49,987 nucleotides of DNA from JAGOUN01 sp040389005 (GCA_040389005.1 JAZKAS010000045.1:1-49987); one strand, 5' to 3'; shown: positions 19,026 through 27,593, counted from the first letter of the stretch. The notes: generated by a model not told the origin, from the letters alone. Made by a program: numbers and translations.

Positions 19026-20147
19026 ATGCTGGACACTCTAACTTATCAATTGCTTACATTACCCTCTATTTCACCTGACGATCATGGCTGTCAAAAATTG
19101 CTTGCCGAAGCATTAGCGCCGCTAAATTTTAAAATACAACAACTTGACTTTGGTGATGTCAAAAACTTGTGGGCAAAGCTCGGTGATAAGCAAAAAACAT
19201 TATTGTTTGTTGGCCATACTGACGTTGTTCCTCCAGGCCCTATTGATCAATGGAAATTTGACCCTTTCATACCGACAATCGAAAATGGAAAACTCTACGC
19301 ACGCGGCGCGGCGGATATGAAAATCGCCATTGCGTGTATGGTTGAAGCTTGTCGGCGATTTTTAAAAGAAAACCCTGAACCGAACTTTAATATCGCTTTT
19401 TTAATTACGAGCTGTGAAGAAGCGAATACGGATGATGGCACCGAAAAAGCCATCAAAGTATTAATCGAAGAAAATCATGAACGCATTGATTGGTGTATCG
19501 TCGGCGAACCAAGCTCCGATAGAATATTAGGCGATCAAATTAAAGTGGGACGACGCGGCTCGCTTCATGGCGAATTAACCATTCACGGTAAACAAGGCCA
19601 TATCGCTTATCCGCATTTAGCACAAAACCCGATTCATTTAATTGCATCCGCATTAAAAGAACTCACAGAAGCACAATGGGATAATGGCACAGAATATTTT
19701 CAACCAACATCGTTTCAAATTTCTAACATTCATAGTGGCACAGGCGCAACCAATGTGATTCCCAATGATTTACAATTAGTGTTTAATTTTCGCTATTCGC
19801 CCGCAAGCACAGTTGAAAATTTACAAAAAACCGTTGAAGCCTTACTAGAAAAACATCATTTAAATTACACGATCACTTGGCAACACACATCAAAATGTTT
19901 TATGTCATCGCTTGATATTTTACATGACGCACTACAAAAATCGATTGAAGCCATAACAGGATCGCGCGCAAAAACCAGCACCACCGGCGGCACATCCGAT
20001 GGACGTTTTATCGCACCGCATGGCATTGAAACGATTGAGTGCGGATTTCCGAATGGAACGATCCATCAAGTGAATGAATGTATTGAAGTAGATGATATTG
20101 AAATATTGACGCAGATTTATTATGCGACATTGATTAATTTACTCTGA
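19026..20147 (+). CDS. dapE: Succinyl-diaminopimelate desuccinylase
   Basis: DapE is a di-zinc M20 hydrolase that releases succinate from N-succinyl-LL-diaminopimelate on the way to lysine and peptidoglycan diaminopimelate. The 373-residue protein has the metal ligands His64 and Asp66 in GHTDVVPPG, Asp97 in RGAADMK, and the catalytic/metal pair Glu131-Glu132. E. coli reads TSDEEA there; this one reads TSCEEA. TTGGTSDGRFIA and NGTIHQVNE are also conserved. No clear ribosome site precedes the ATG. It is divergent from miaB and followed by a hairpin at 20166-20207. Confidence 0.96.
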   Translation: MLDTLTYQLLTLPSISPDDHGCQKLLAEALAPLNFKIQQLDFGDVKNLWAKLGDKQKTLLFVGHTDVVPPGPIDQWKFDPFIPTIENGKLYARGAADMKIAIACMVEACRRFLKENPEPNFNIAFLITSCEEANTDDGTEKAIKVLIEENHERIDWCIVGEPSSDRILGDQIKVGRRGSLHGELTIHGKQGHIAYPHLAQNPIHLIASALKELTEAQWDNGTEYFQPTSFQISNIHSGTGATNVIPNDLQLVFNFRYSPASTVENLQKTVEALLEKHHLNYTITWQHTSKCFMSSLDILHDALQKSIEAITGSRAKTSTTGGTSDGRFIAPHGIETIECGFPNGTIHQVNECIEVDDIEILTQIYYATLINLL

Positions 20148-20165
20148 CATCATCGGCCTCTAGAT

Positions 20166-20207
20166 AATAAGAGATCGCTTAGAGTCTTGATTAAGCGATC
20201 CCTTATT
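20166..20207 (+). terminator. Hairpin downstream of dapE
   Basis: A 16-bp arm (AATAAGAGATCGCTTA at 20166-20181) pairs with TAAGCGATCCCTTATT at 20192-20207 across a 10-base loop, with one G-T wobble. It follows the dapE stop by about 20 bases. The T-tract is short, so it could be a terminator or an mRNA-stabilising hairpin. Confidence 0.55.
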
Positions 20208-20262
20208 TGCAAGCATGGCCCAATATAATCAGTGACTTACATGCATAATAACATCGATTATT

Positions 20263-20946
20263 GTGGCATCACATATATTAGAGCATACGACTTATTTTGC
20301 CCCTGCCCTTAAAAAACAAACCAACGCTGCTTTAAAAACAGTGGATGAAATCGAGAAAAGTGCTGAAAAAATAATAGAGGGCGTTTTCAGTCAAATTTTC
20401 CCTGAAGAAAAAAATCATTTAAAAAACCAAGTAGAGCAATTAACTCTGGATGAGAGAATGATCTTGCTCAATAAAACCCAAGGGCGAGACTATGTCGTTC
20501 AACCATTTACCAACACAGGTTCTCAAACAATAGCTTGGCGGTTTTTTAAGAACATGGGCCGGCAAGCAGGTGAAAATGCGTGGATAAACGCTAAGCAAGA
20601 TTATCAATCCACATTACAACAACTTACCAATAGATTTAATGATTTATGCAATATAATACGAGCTCAAAAAATGGATATTTTGAATACGTTTCCAGATTAC
20701 CAAAATAGCTTAGCTTTCATATTGGCTTCACACATGAATCTTAGCACTCAAGTAGATGCAATATATCAAGAGCTAGAAGCGTTAGAGAAGCTCATTAATT
20801 GCGCAAACCCCGTCCTTAATTATAAATTTGTAAATGTACGAAACAAAATAGATGACTTTAAAGATGACTACAAGCATTTTAAAAATAGCCAAAAAGTGTA
20901 TAATGAGATGTCAGATAATATGACTTATTTGAAACACGTGAGATGA
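20263..20946 (+). CDS. Hypothetical protein, first of a coupled pair
   Basis: This 227-residue, charged, strongly helical protein has no family I recognise. It uses a GTG start at 20263 because no in-frame ATG exists downstream of the preceding stop, and no clear ribosome site is seen. Heptad-like stretches (ALKTVDEIEKSAEKIIEGVF, QVDAIYQELEALEKLI, NKIDDFKDDYKHF) suggest coiled coils; there is no signal peptide. Its stop overlaps the start of the next gene as ATGA, so the two proteins are probably made together and may form a complex. Neither looks like a classic toxin-antitoxin pair by length. Confidence 0.65.
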   Translation: MASHILEHTTYFAPALKKQTNAALKTVDEIEKSAEKIIEGVFSQIFPEEKNHLKNQVEQLTLDERMILLNKTQGRDYVVQPFTNTGSQTIAWRFFKNMGRQAGENAWINAKQDYQSTLQQLTNRFNDLCNIIRAQKMDILNTFPDYQNSLAFILASHMNLSTQVDAIYQELEALEKLINCANPVLNYKFVNVRNKIDDFKDDYKHFKNSQKVYNEMSDNMTYLKHVR

Positions 20947-22067
20947 GGCTCTCCTTTATCATGCTTAACCAAATGAATATTGACCTATTTTTACGTAAAG
21001 ATAAGGTACCCGAAAAAGACTCTGATCTGCGAAAAGAACTTAAGGACAACCCAAAACTTTTAGTAGGAAAAGTATGCCAATCATTCCACCCAGCATTTTC
21101 AGTCATTTTTTTGGCAATATCTCTTGGCAGTTTAAATCTAGCTGATTGCATATTAAAACCAGAAGATAATCAATTTGGACTAGATGTTGATCCTTTTTAT
21201 TTAGCAAAGGATAGCTTAAATTTAGATGCTCTACCTGAGTCTTCGGGCGTTAATTTTTATTTAGCTCTGATTACTCTGCAATATTATTCTCAAAAAAATC
21301 AATTGCCTGAATTAACAAATAAAACTTACTACGACAAGCTTTATTGGGAAAATGAACATAACGAGGTTTTTTATATAAGCAAACAACCAAATACAATTGA
21401 GTGTAGTACGTTTATGCGCACTCAAGCAGAATGGTTTATGCAATTTTCTTATGAAGTTTTTCAGCTAGAAGAAGAGTTAAAAAAACTTTTACAAGAAGCT
21501 GAAACACCATGGAATAAATTTTCAAACTGGCTGCTCCCTCACAAACCTAATAAAATTCAAGAGATCTATGCAAAACTTGCTGACTATTATTTGCATATTG
21601 CTTATATGGAAATACGCACTGAAAACGCATTTTTTTATTTTATTAAAAAAGCTAATGATTACTATGCCCTCTCCTCTAATGAGGATCTCGATACTCATTA
21701 TAATTTATCAAAATTAATGGAATCTGATCGTGGCAACTTGTGGCGTCATGCACAGCAATATGAACCACTCAAAGACTGCGGCATTGCGACAAGAGACTAC
21801 TCTACCGACGCAGCTAATGCTTGGCGAAAAGCGTTTAACTTTGCGCACGAAAAAATATTAAGCGAAGGCATTCCTTCATTTTTGCATTTTATGGACACAG
21901 ATTCCACCAGAACATCTTCAACAGAACGGAATTCTCATAGCTCTGGCGAACTGCGCGAAGAAAAAAAAATTGATAGTCAATTTGATCATGTTGGATTACA
22001 TAGACGATGCAAGGGATCAAATGAATCAACTGTGATAGCGAGTCCTTTGTTGCAGTCACATATTTAA
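20943..22067 (+). CDS. Hypothetical protein, second of a coupled pair
   Basis: I do not recognise this 374-residue protein. It begins at an ATG overlapping the previous stop; an internal ATG at residue 7 is an alternative. A hydrophobic patch near residues 51-66 (AFSVIFLAISLGSLNLA) could be a membrane-associating helix. The middle is rich in Tyr, Phe, Leu and Asn, with helix-turn-helix repeats reminiscent of TPR units (YAKLADYYLHIAYMEIR). The C-terminus is Ser/Thr/Glu-rich (TRTSSTERNSHSSGELREEKK), a composition common in Dot/Icm translocation signals, so an effector role is plausible but unproven. Confidence 0.65.
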   Translation: MRLSFIMLNQMNIDLFLRKDKVPEKDSDLRKELKDNPKLLVGKVCQSFHPAFSVIFLAISLGSLNLADCILKPEDNQFGLDVDPFYLAKDSLNLDALPESSGVNFYLALITLQYYSQKNQLPELTNKTYYDKLYWENEHNEVFYISKQPNTIECSTFMRTQAEWFMQFSYEVFQLEEELKKLLQEAETPWNKFSNWLLPHKPNKIQEIYAKLADYYLHIAYMEIRTENAFFYFIKKANDYYALSSNEDLDTHYNLSKLMESDRGNLWRHAQQYEPLKDCGIATRDYSTDAANAWRKAFNFAHEKILSEGIPSFLHFMDTDSTRTSSTERNSHSSGELREEKKIDSQFDHVGLHRRCKGSNESTVIASPLLQSHI

Positions 22068-22144
22068 TTTGGTGTTTTAATTCAAAAAAATTTTCTGAAA
22101 TGCCGAAGCGTAATTTGAACGGGCGATCGCCGATAGCCCCTACA

Positions 22145-22173
22145 TTGTCAAGCAAACCGTCATGCTATAAAAT
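22145..22173 (+). promoter_or_regulatory. Candidate sigma70 promoter for the MetX-like gene
   Basis: TTGTCA at 22145-22150 is followed after 17 bases by TAAAAT at 22168-22173; the overlapping TATAAA at 22166-22171 gives a 15-base spacing. This places the start of transcription about 20 bases before the ATG at 22200, which also has the purine-rich site CAGGGGCGAAA. Confidence 0.55.
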
Positions 22174-22199
22174 TAGGTCAATATATTTCAGGGGCGAAA

Positions 22200-23210
22200 A
22201 TGCATTACGAAACAAAAAAAACAACTCTTTCACAATATAAAATACATACTGGTCAAAAATTTTTTAATACACCTGCATGTTATACTTTATATGGCGATCT
22301 TAACAACCATAAATCGCTCGCGCTTTTCTTTCATGCCTTCTCAACAAATACTGAACTACATGCTTGGTGGAAGAAATTTGATATTCTAGAAATTCTCAAA
22401 AATTTCAATATTATTTGCATTAATTCGCCTGGTTCATCACATGGATCTTTTGGCCCAGAAACTATCGACGAGTCTACAGGAAAACCTTATCATGAGAACT
22501 TTCCAGAACTTACCATTCAAGACACTGTTGATTTTATTGTAACAGCACTGAAAAAACTTAAGTTAACCACACTCGATTTAGTGTTTGGATGCTCTTTAGG
22601 CGGTATGCAAGCACTAGATATGTATTTACGTTATCCAGAAATGAGTAAAAAATTTATTTCAGTCGCTGGCGTACCTGTTCCTTATATGACAAAACTAACT
22701 AATCTAGCTCAAGCTGGCCTTATTGATCAATCAATCAACGCGTGGCAGGGAAAAGAACTGAAAACAATGTTGGGGTTATCCCGTTTTTTCTTTAGATTAT
22801 CATGCACTGCTGAATCAGCACTAGAAATCTTGCACAATAAGCTTAGTCAAGAAAATTCAAATGACAATCTCAAAGCATTGGAACAATTTTTCGTAGAAGA
22901 TAACTTAGAGTTTCAACACCGTTTTTCTGCCTATTCTAATAGCCTATTGCTAAAAATGATTGCTAATTTTGAAATCAATTTTGATGAGAATTCTTCAAAA
23001 CATAACTCCAATCTGCTCATGGTCACAATGGAAAATGATTTATTCACACCAGAAAAATATGTTGAAAAAATATTTCTTACTCTAAAGAAAAAAGGACATA
23101 ACTGCATATTGCGCGATTTTAAAACACAATATGGCCATGAAGCATGGATTCTGGATGGCGAGAGATTCTATGAGTTTATAAAAATTCACCTAGATGAAGC
23201 AGCAGAATGA
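22200..23210 (+). CDS. MetX-like alpha/beta hydrolase (homoserine O-acyltransferase family)
   Basis: This 336-residue protein belongs to the alpha/beta hydrolase family that includes homoserine O-acetyl/succinyltransferase (MetX). The family's GPETIDESTGKPYHENFPELTIQD region is clear, and a full triad can be placed: Ser132 in GCSLGGMQALD, Asp280 in ENDLFTPEKY and His313 in YGHEAWILD. True MetX proteins are usually about 370 residues with GGSMGGM at the nucleophile; here it reads GCSLGGM and the chain is shorter, so the acyl acceptor may not be homoserine. No methionine genes are nearby. It has its own promoter and is followed by the 40-bp palindrome at 23249-23288. Confidence 0.8.
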   Translation: MHYETKKTTLSQYKIHTGQKFFNTPACYTLYGDLNNHKSLALFFHAFSTNTELHAWWKKFDILEILKNFNIICINSPGSSHGSFGPETIDESTGKPYHENFPELTIQDTVDFIVTALKKLKLTTLDLVFGCSLGGMQALDMYLRYPEMSKKFISVAGVPVPYMTKLTNLAQAGLIDQSINAWQGKELKTMLGLSRFFFRLSCTAESALEILHNKLSQENSNDNLKALEQFFVEDNLEFQHRFSAYSNSLLLKMIANFEINFDENSSKHNSNLLMVTMENDLFTPEKYVEKIFLTLKKKGHNCILRDFKTQYGHEAWILDGERFYEFIKIHLDEAAE

Positions 23211-23248
23211 AAGCAAATGGACTTCTCATTATCTGATCAACTAATTCT

Positions 23249-23288
23249 GGCCGTATATTATAAAAATTAATTTTTATAATATACGGCC
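23249..23288. repeat. Perfect 40-bp palindrome
   Basis: Arm GGCCGTATATTATAAAAATT is followed directly by its exact reverse complement, with no loop. It lies between two convergent genes (stops at 23210 and 23307). GC-rich ends with an AT centre are unlike a standard terminator, though bidirectional termination is the simplest role; a protein-binding or cruciform site is possible. Confidence 0.85.
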
Positions 23289-23306
23289 ATTGCGCTTTTA
23301 TGATAT

Positions 23307-24485
23307 CTATTTCACCACTACCCTCGGTGATTTCATAACCACTACATCATTTAACTCAATCCCCAATCCCGGCGCATCGGATACCTGAAAATAACCATTC
23401 ACCGGCTGAAGATCTTGTATACAAAGCTCACGGTTAAATGTTTTCAATGAATAAGTATGATGTTCATGAATAATAAAATTTGGAATCGTAGTTTCTAAAT
23501 GCAACGCTGCGGCTGTTGCAACAGGCCCACCACAAATATGCGCTTGAATTTGCACGTCATACATATCGGCATAATCGCAAATCTTTTTAGCTTCGGTTAA
23601 ACCACCACATAAACCAATATCCGGCTGTAAAATATCAATCGTTTGATCTTCCAAATAAGGACGAATACCATGACGTAAATACAAACGCTCACCTGCCGCT
23701 AAAGGGATATTTAATTTCTCTCTTAAAGGTCGATGAAGTTTAGAGTTCAAGTAATTAACCGGCTCTTCTAAACACATACAATTAAATTCTTCAGCGAGTC
23801 TACCAATTTGCAATGCTGGCGCTAAACCTGTAAGACTATGACATTCATAAATAATATCTCCCTCATCGCCAAGTACATCACGAATAGCCTGCATTCTTGC
23901 ACGAATCATATCAAGGTATTTTTTAGAAAATAATTGGGTACAATCAAATTGCGTATTCCCATTTTCATCAAACATCATTGGATCGACTTTGACAGCGGTA
24001 TACCCTTCTGCAACTGCTTTCTCGGTCGCCTTTGCATAATCATCTGGATTAGTTAGTTTTTTACGCTCTTTTGTATCCCAGTCAAATTGTAACTGACTCG
24101 CATAAGTACGTAATTTTTCATTCACTTTGCCGCCTAACAATTGATAAACCGGCACACCTAACGCTTTGCCTCTAATATCCCATAAAGCTGTATCAATCGC
24201 ACTCATTGCAGAAAACACGACCGGCCCTCCACCAACCGCCCAAAAACTTTCACGAAACATACGCGACCATAATTTTTCAGTGCGCATAGGATCCCAGCCA
24301 ATCAACATTGCCTCTGCAAATTCTTTAATCATTGCAGCAGCAGCCGAATGACCTAAATCATATGCCAAGCCTGCTTCACCAACACCGCTAATGCCTTCAT
24401 CTGTATGAATACGTACAAAGATAGGATGCCAAGTAGGACGTTCTGAACAAAAAATATCGAAGATTTCTACGCTTGTGATTTTCAT
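23307..24485 (-). CDS. Enolase-superfamily sugar-acid dehydratase
   Basis: This 392-residue protein belongs to the mandelate racemase/muconate lactonizing branch of the enolase superfamily and should dehydrate an aldonic acid to a 2-keto-3-deoxy acid using magnesium. The layout matches D-galactonate dehydratase spacing exactly: first ligand Glu214 with His216 two residues on (YECHS), Glu240, Glu266 and the catalytic His316 (IQAHICGG). The first ligand is Glu where galactonate dehydratase has Asp. The N-terminal capping domain ends in ALWDIRGKALGVPVYQLLGG. It is the last gene of a sugar-acid cluster, separated from the SDR by 120 bases that may hold its own promoter. The substrate cannot be named. 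Confidence 0.88.
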   Translation of the reverse strand: MKITSVEIFDIFCSERPTWHPIFVRIHTDEGISGVGEAGLAYDLGHSAAAAMIKEFAEAMLIGWDPMRTEKLWSRMFRESFWAVGGGPVVFSAMSAIDTALWDIRGKALGVPVYQLLGGKVNEKLRTYASQLQFDWDTKERKKLTNPDDYAKATEKAVAEGYTAVKVDPMMFDENGNTQFDCTQLFSKKYLDMIRARMQAIRDVLGDEGDIIYECHSLTGLAPALQIGRLAEEFNCMCLEEPVNYLNSKLHRPLREKLNIPLAAGERLYLRHGIRPYLEDQTIDILQPDIGLCGGLTEAKKICDYADMYDVQIQAHICGGPVATAAALHLETTIPNFIIHEHHTYSLKTFNRELCIQDLQPVNGYFQVSDAPGLGIELNDVVVMKSPRVVVK

Positions 24486-24605
24486 AAAGTCACCTTTTAA
24501 TTGAGTTTAAGCAAAATTAGTCATTGTTCTTATGGAAAAAAAATAAGGGCGGGAAAAGCATTAGCGAAATAAAATCTAGCAAGTTTTTCCACACTGATCA
24601 AATCT

Positions 24606-25340
24606 TTACTGCGTTGTATATCCTCCATCAATCGGAAATAATGCGCCGGTAATAAAATCAGCCTCAGAAGAACAAAGAAACGCTACTAAACTCGCGACTT
24701 CATCTGGACGGCCAACTCGATTCACTAATTGCGTTTCTGCTTCGCTTTTTTCAATATCTTCCATCGATATACCTGATCTTTTTTGATAGCGCTCAATCGC
24801 TTTACGATATAAAGGGGTGTCAATGGTACCCGGGCAAACGACGTTGCAGTAAATACCAAATTGCGCATAATCAATTGCGATATTTTTTGCTAATTGTGCA
24901 AGAGCTGCTTTTGTCGCACCGTAAATGGCTGATCGAGGTTTTGCAACGAAAGCTTGCTCAGAAGAAATCACGATAATTTTTCCATGGTTTTGTTGCTTCA
25001 TCGCAGGAATAACTGCTTGCAAAAGAAAAAATGCGCCTTTAAAATTTAAACTCATTACCTGGTTAAACAGTTCTTCTGTTGTGTTCTCAATCGTCTCTGA
25101 TAGATGCATTCCCGCATTACTGACCAAAATATCAATACGACCTTCTTTTTCAAGAATTTCATTAATACATGCGGTAATTTCTACATTTTTAGTCACATCA
25201 CAAATTAATGAAAATGGATCATTATCTTGTGCATGTATATCTAAAGAATAAGCCGTTATACCTTGTGATCTAAACCTCTGAATAACTGCTTCGCCAATTC
25301 CAGAAAATCCACCTGATACAATCGCAACTTTTTTTGACAT
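24606..25340 (-). CDS. Short-chain dehydrogenase/reductase
   Basis: This 244-residue NAD(P)-dependent SDR has the cofactor glycines in SGGFSGIG (residues 9-16), Asp34 at the end of strand 2 (YSLDIH) suggesting NAD preference, NAG near 75-77, the catalytic Ser126/Ser127, and Tyr140 with Lys144 (YGATK). It likely oxidises the starting sugar to its lactone, or a later keto-deoxy acid, in the pathway encoded by the cluster. It starts ten bases after the amidohydrolase stop, so the two are co-transcribed. Similar SDRs include L-fucose and rhamnose dehydrogenases; the exact substrate is unknown. Confidence 0.88.
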   Translation of the reverse strand: MSKKVAIVSGGFSGIGEAVIQRFRSQGITAYSLDIHAQDNDPFSLICDVTKNVEITACINEILEKEGRIDILVSNAGMHLSETIENTTEELFNQVMSLNFKGAFFLLQAVIPAMKQQNHGKIIVISSEQAFVAKPRSAIYGATKAALAQLAKNIAIDYAQFGIYCNVVCPGTIDTPLYRKAIERYQKRSGISMEDIEKSEAETQLVNRVGRPDEVASLVAFLCSSEADFITGALFPIDGGYTTQ

Positions 25341-25349
25341 ATTCTTTCC

Positions 25350-26240
25350 CTATAACTTATAAAATCTTTTTGCGGTGTCGTGAAATATTTTATTTCTATC
25401 TTGATAAAAAAAGGCATCAACAATCTGAAGATAACTATTTACAAGTTTAGAATAACTGCCATATAACTTGTCCACGGGGAAATTGCTAGCAAACATGCAT
25501 CTATCTGGACCAAAGCACTGAATAACGTACTTGATATATTCAGTGACAGAGTCTTTAGACCACTGGTGATCAAACATTCCAAAACCTGAAATCTTAACAA
25601 AAACATTCGGACATTTTGACAAATTCAGAATACCCGCTTCCCAAAGATTCCCGTATTCAGAAATCGGCATCCCTGCATGATCAATGACAATTGAAATATC
25701 AGGACACAAATGAGCTAACTTTATAGCATCAACCATTTGCTCAGGGCAAATTTGCATATCAAACGATAAATTATATTTTTGTAATAATCCGAAATTTTTT
25801 ATCCATAATTCATTCGTTAAATCATCTGGCCTTGCACCGGCGGTATATTTTGGATTTTCACTCCAATTTAAAATTTGCCGAATACCTTTAACTAATCGAT
25901 GGCCTCCATAAAACCGTAGAAGATCTTCTATATTAGCATCTAATAAATCAGCTCCAGCCACAATTCCGCCCAGAAAAGCATCTTGCCCATAAAGCTGATC
26001 TAGCCACTCAACTTCGTCTTTGACAAATCTAGTGGCAACGGCTTCTACATGAATTACTTTTTCAACATCAAAAGCTTCGCTATCTTCTAAATAATCTTTT
26101 TTTAGATAATTTTTATTAATCGGCGCTAATGGCCCCAGAAGATCACTAGTTCTATCTGAAAGCCAAGTGTTGCGACCAAATGACAGATCCCACAAATGAA
26201 TGTGTGGGTCGATAATTTTTAGTTTATTATTTTGCGTCAT
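25350..26240 (-). CDS. Amidohydrolase-2 family lactonase
   Basis: The 296-residue protein is a TIM-barrel amidohydrolase of the type that opens sugar lactones (L-fuconolactonase and relatives). It has the N-terminal metal pair in IDPHIHLWD, the strand-6 region with IDHAGMP, and a terminal Asp in MFASNFPVD. It would hydrolyse the lactone made by the neighbouring SDR to the free acid used by the dehydratase. It starts three bases after the class II aldolase stop, implying one transcript. 2-Pyrone-4,6-dicarboxylate hydrolases share this fold and are the main alternative. Confidence 0.85.
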   Translation of the reverse strand: MTQNNKLKIIDPHIHLWDLSFGRNTWLSDRTSDLLGPLAPINKNYLKKDYLEDSEAFDVEKVIHVEAVATRFVKDEVEWLDQLYGQDAFLGGIVAGADLLDANIEDLLRFYGGHRLVKGIRQILNWSENPKYTAGARPDDLTNELWIKNFGLLQKYNLSFDMQICPEQMVDAIKLAHLCPDISIVIDHAGMPISEYGNLWEAGILNLSKCPNVFVKISGFGMFDHQWSKDSVTEYIKYVIQCFGPDRCMFASNFPVDKLYGSYSKLVNSYLQIVDAFFYQDRNKIFHDTAKRFYKL

Positions 26241-26243
26241 AAA

Positions 26244-26960
26244 TTAACTCTTATAATCTACTCGAGAACGCCCTGCGATCCTACGCGTCAATGTTTCAAA
26301 CTCGAATTCAGGCGAGAGAATAGAATCAAACTGCAACTTTGTTTTTTCGCTGAGCTCTTTACTCGGGTAAACTATTGTTTCACCTGAAGATAAAGTCTTA
26401 ATTTGTATTTTGCATACTACTTCTAAATAATGCAGCAAATACATGGCCACCTCTATTGATCGACCTGTCGTCAATAATCCATGATTACGTAAAATCATCA
26501 CTTTTTTATTGCCAAGAGATTTTACAATTTCTTCGCCCTCATTTCGCAAGGCTAATCCGTCAAAAGGATGATAGGCCACATCATTATAAAATCGCAGTGA
26601 TTGCTGATTCATAAACAATAAGCCGGCTTCTAAAGAAGACACTGCTACGCCATAAATACTATGTGTATGCATTGCGCTCATGATTGTGGAACTATGCTTA
26701 TAAATTTCGCCATGAATATTAATGGCCTGTGGCATTAATTTTTGACCGTTATCTGAAATTATTTTTCCGTTAAAATCGCATTTAATTAAATTGGAAGCAC
26801 AGACTTCTTCAAATGGCACATTCATGGGAGTAATGAGAAGATGCTCTGTGTTAGGAATTCTTGCGCTTAAGTGCGTCGCCAAAAGGTCATCCCAGTTGGA
26901 ATAATGCACAACATGATGTGCGGCGGCTAATTTCTCTCGCAGCATTGCTTCAACACTCAT
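26244..26960 (-). CDS. Class II aldolase/adducin family protein
   Basis: This 238-residue protein has the zinc-site histidines of class II aldolases: the HTH of AMHTHSIYG and the His of LRNHGLLTTG; the acid in NIHGEIYKH is the likely catalytic Glu. It would split the 2-keto-3-deoxy acid into pyruvate and an aldehyde, or act as an epimerase-like member. The ATG at 26960 is chosen because GGGGCGAG lies five bases upstream; a GTG at 26966 overlaps that site. It is the first gene of the cluster, about 30 bases from the assembly gap, so the promoter and any upstream regulator or transporter may be missing. Confidence 0.83.
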   Translation of the reverse strand: MSVEAMLREKLAAAHHVVHYSNWDDLLATHLSARIPNTEHLLITPMNVPFEEVCASNLIKCDFNGKIISDNGQKLMPQAINIHGEIYKHSSTIMSAMHTHSIYGVAVSSLEAGLLFMNQQSLRFYNDVAYHPFDGLALRNEGEEIVKSLGNKKVMILRNHGLLTTGRSIEVAMYLLHYLEVVCKIQIKTLSSGETIVYPSKELSEKTKLQFDSILSPEFEFETLTRRIAGRSRVDYKS

Positions 26961-26992
26961 AAACACTCGCCCCTAGATCATAAAAAAGACAG

Positions 26993-27002
26993 NNNNNNNN
27001 NN
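26993..27002. other. Assembly gap (10 N)
   Basis: Ten undetermined bases join two contigs; ten may be a placeholder rather than the real length. The sequence just after it (27011-27028) holds a small inverted repeat, ATAGGG-N6-CCCTAT, consistent with a break at a repeat. Genes may be missing between the aldolase and epmC. Confidence 0.95.
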
Positions 27003-27089
27003 TTACAGGCATAGGGCACACACCCTATCCCCACCGACAATTCAATCATTCTTTTTCTCTTTTCTCAAACCTAATTTGCTTTTTATTGC

Positions 27090-27593
27090 TCATTGATAAT
27101 AACTCACCAACGCCTCATAAAAAATTCTCGCCCGCCTCGGTAATCCATTTTTCTGATATTCCAACATCTGCTTTTGCACCGCACTTTTGAATTGTTCGTA
27201 ATCTTCCACCGGCGCATTCAAATTATCAAAACTACATTCAAATTTTGATCCGGCAGCTTGTGAAAAAATCCACTCCAACGCTTGTGGCTTTACTTCTACT
27301 TGTTGAAACAGAGTTTGTTGTTCGGCGTTGCGTCCATCCGGTTCGTACCAATAACCATAATCTTCTAATTGTCGTCGCTCTTTGCCTGCGATCATCCAAT
27401 GCGCACATTCATGCAAAGCTGAATTAAAAAAACCGTGCGCAAAATAAATGACATTATGAGGTCGAGCTTCGTTCGCGGGCAAATAAAGCGGTTCGTCTTT
27501 CCCATAAGCCAAAATGGTATTATGGCTTTTCAAAAAAATATGGTTAAACAAATAAACAAGACCATTTGGATGATGAAAATCACTCATCTTCAA
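27090..27593 (-). CDS. epmC: Elongation factor P hydroxylase EpmC
   Basis: EpmC hydroxylates the beta-lysyl-lysine modification on elongation factor P. This 167-residue protein keeps the family core: DEPLYLPA, IYFAHGFFNSALHECAHWMIAGKERR with the HExxH-like metal motif, DYGYWYEPDGR and QVEVKPQALEW. E. coli EpmC is slightly longer at the C-terminus. The start overlaps the elaA stop by four bases (ATGA), so both are translated from one message. EpmA and EpmB, needed for the earlier steps, are not in this window. Confidence 0.92.
   Translation of the reverse strand: MKMSDFHHPNGLVYLFNHIFLKSHNTILAYGKDEPLYLPANEARPHNVIYFAHGFFNSALHECAHWMIAGKERRQLEDYGYWYEPDGRNAEQQTLFQQVEVKPQALEWIFSQAAGSKFECSFDNLNAPVEDYEQFKSAVQKQMLEYQKNGLPRRARIFYEALVSYYQ

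Noticed and set aside
20263..22067. Toxin-antitoxin module
   Set aside because: The overlap fits, but both proteins are too long and neither shows a DNA-binding or RNase-like motif.
22112..22135. GC-rich palindrome GGGCGATCGCC and nearby AGCCCCTAC
   Set aside because: Considered as an interspersed repeat copy or operator, but the match to the 44647-44672 sequence is only about nine bases and could be chance.
27011..27028. Small hairpin ATAGGG-N6-CCCTAT after the first gap
   Set aside because: Too short and without a T-tract to call a terminator; kept only as a note on the gap edge.
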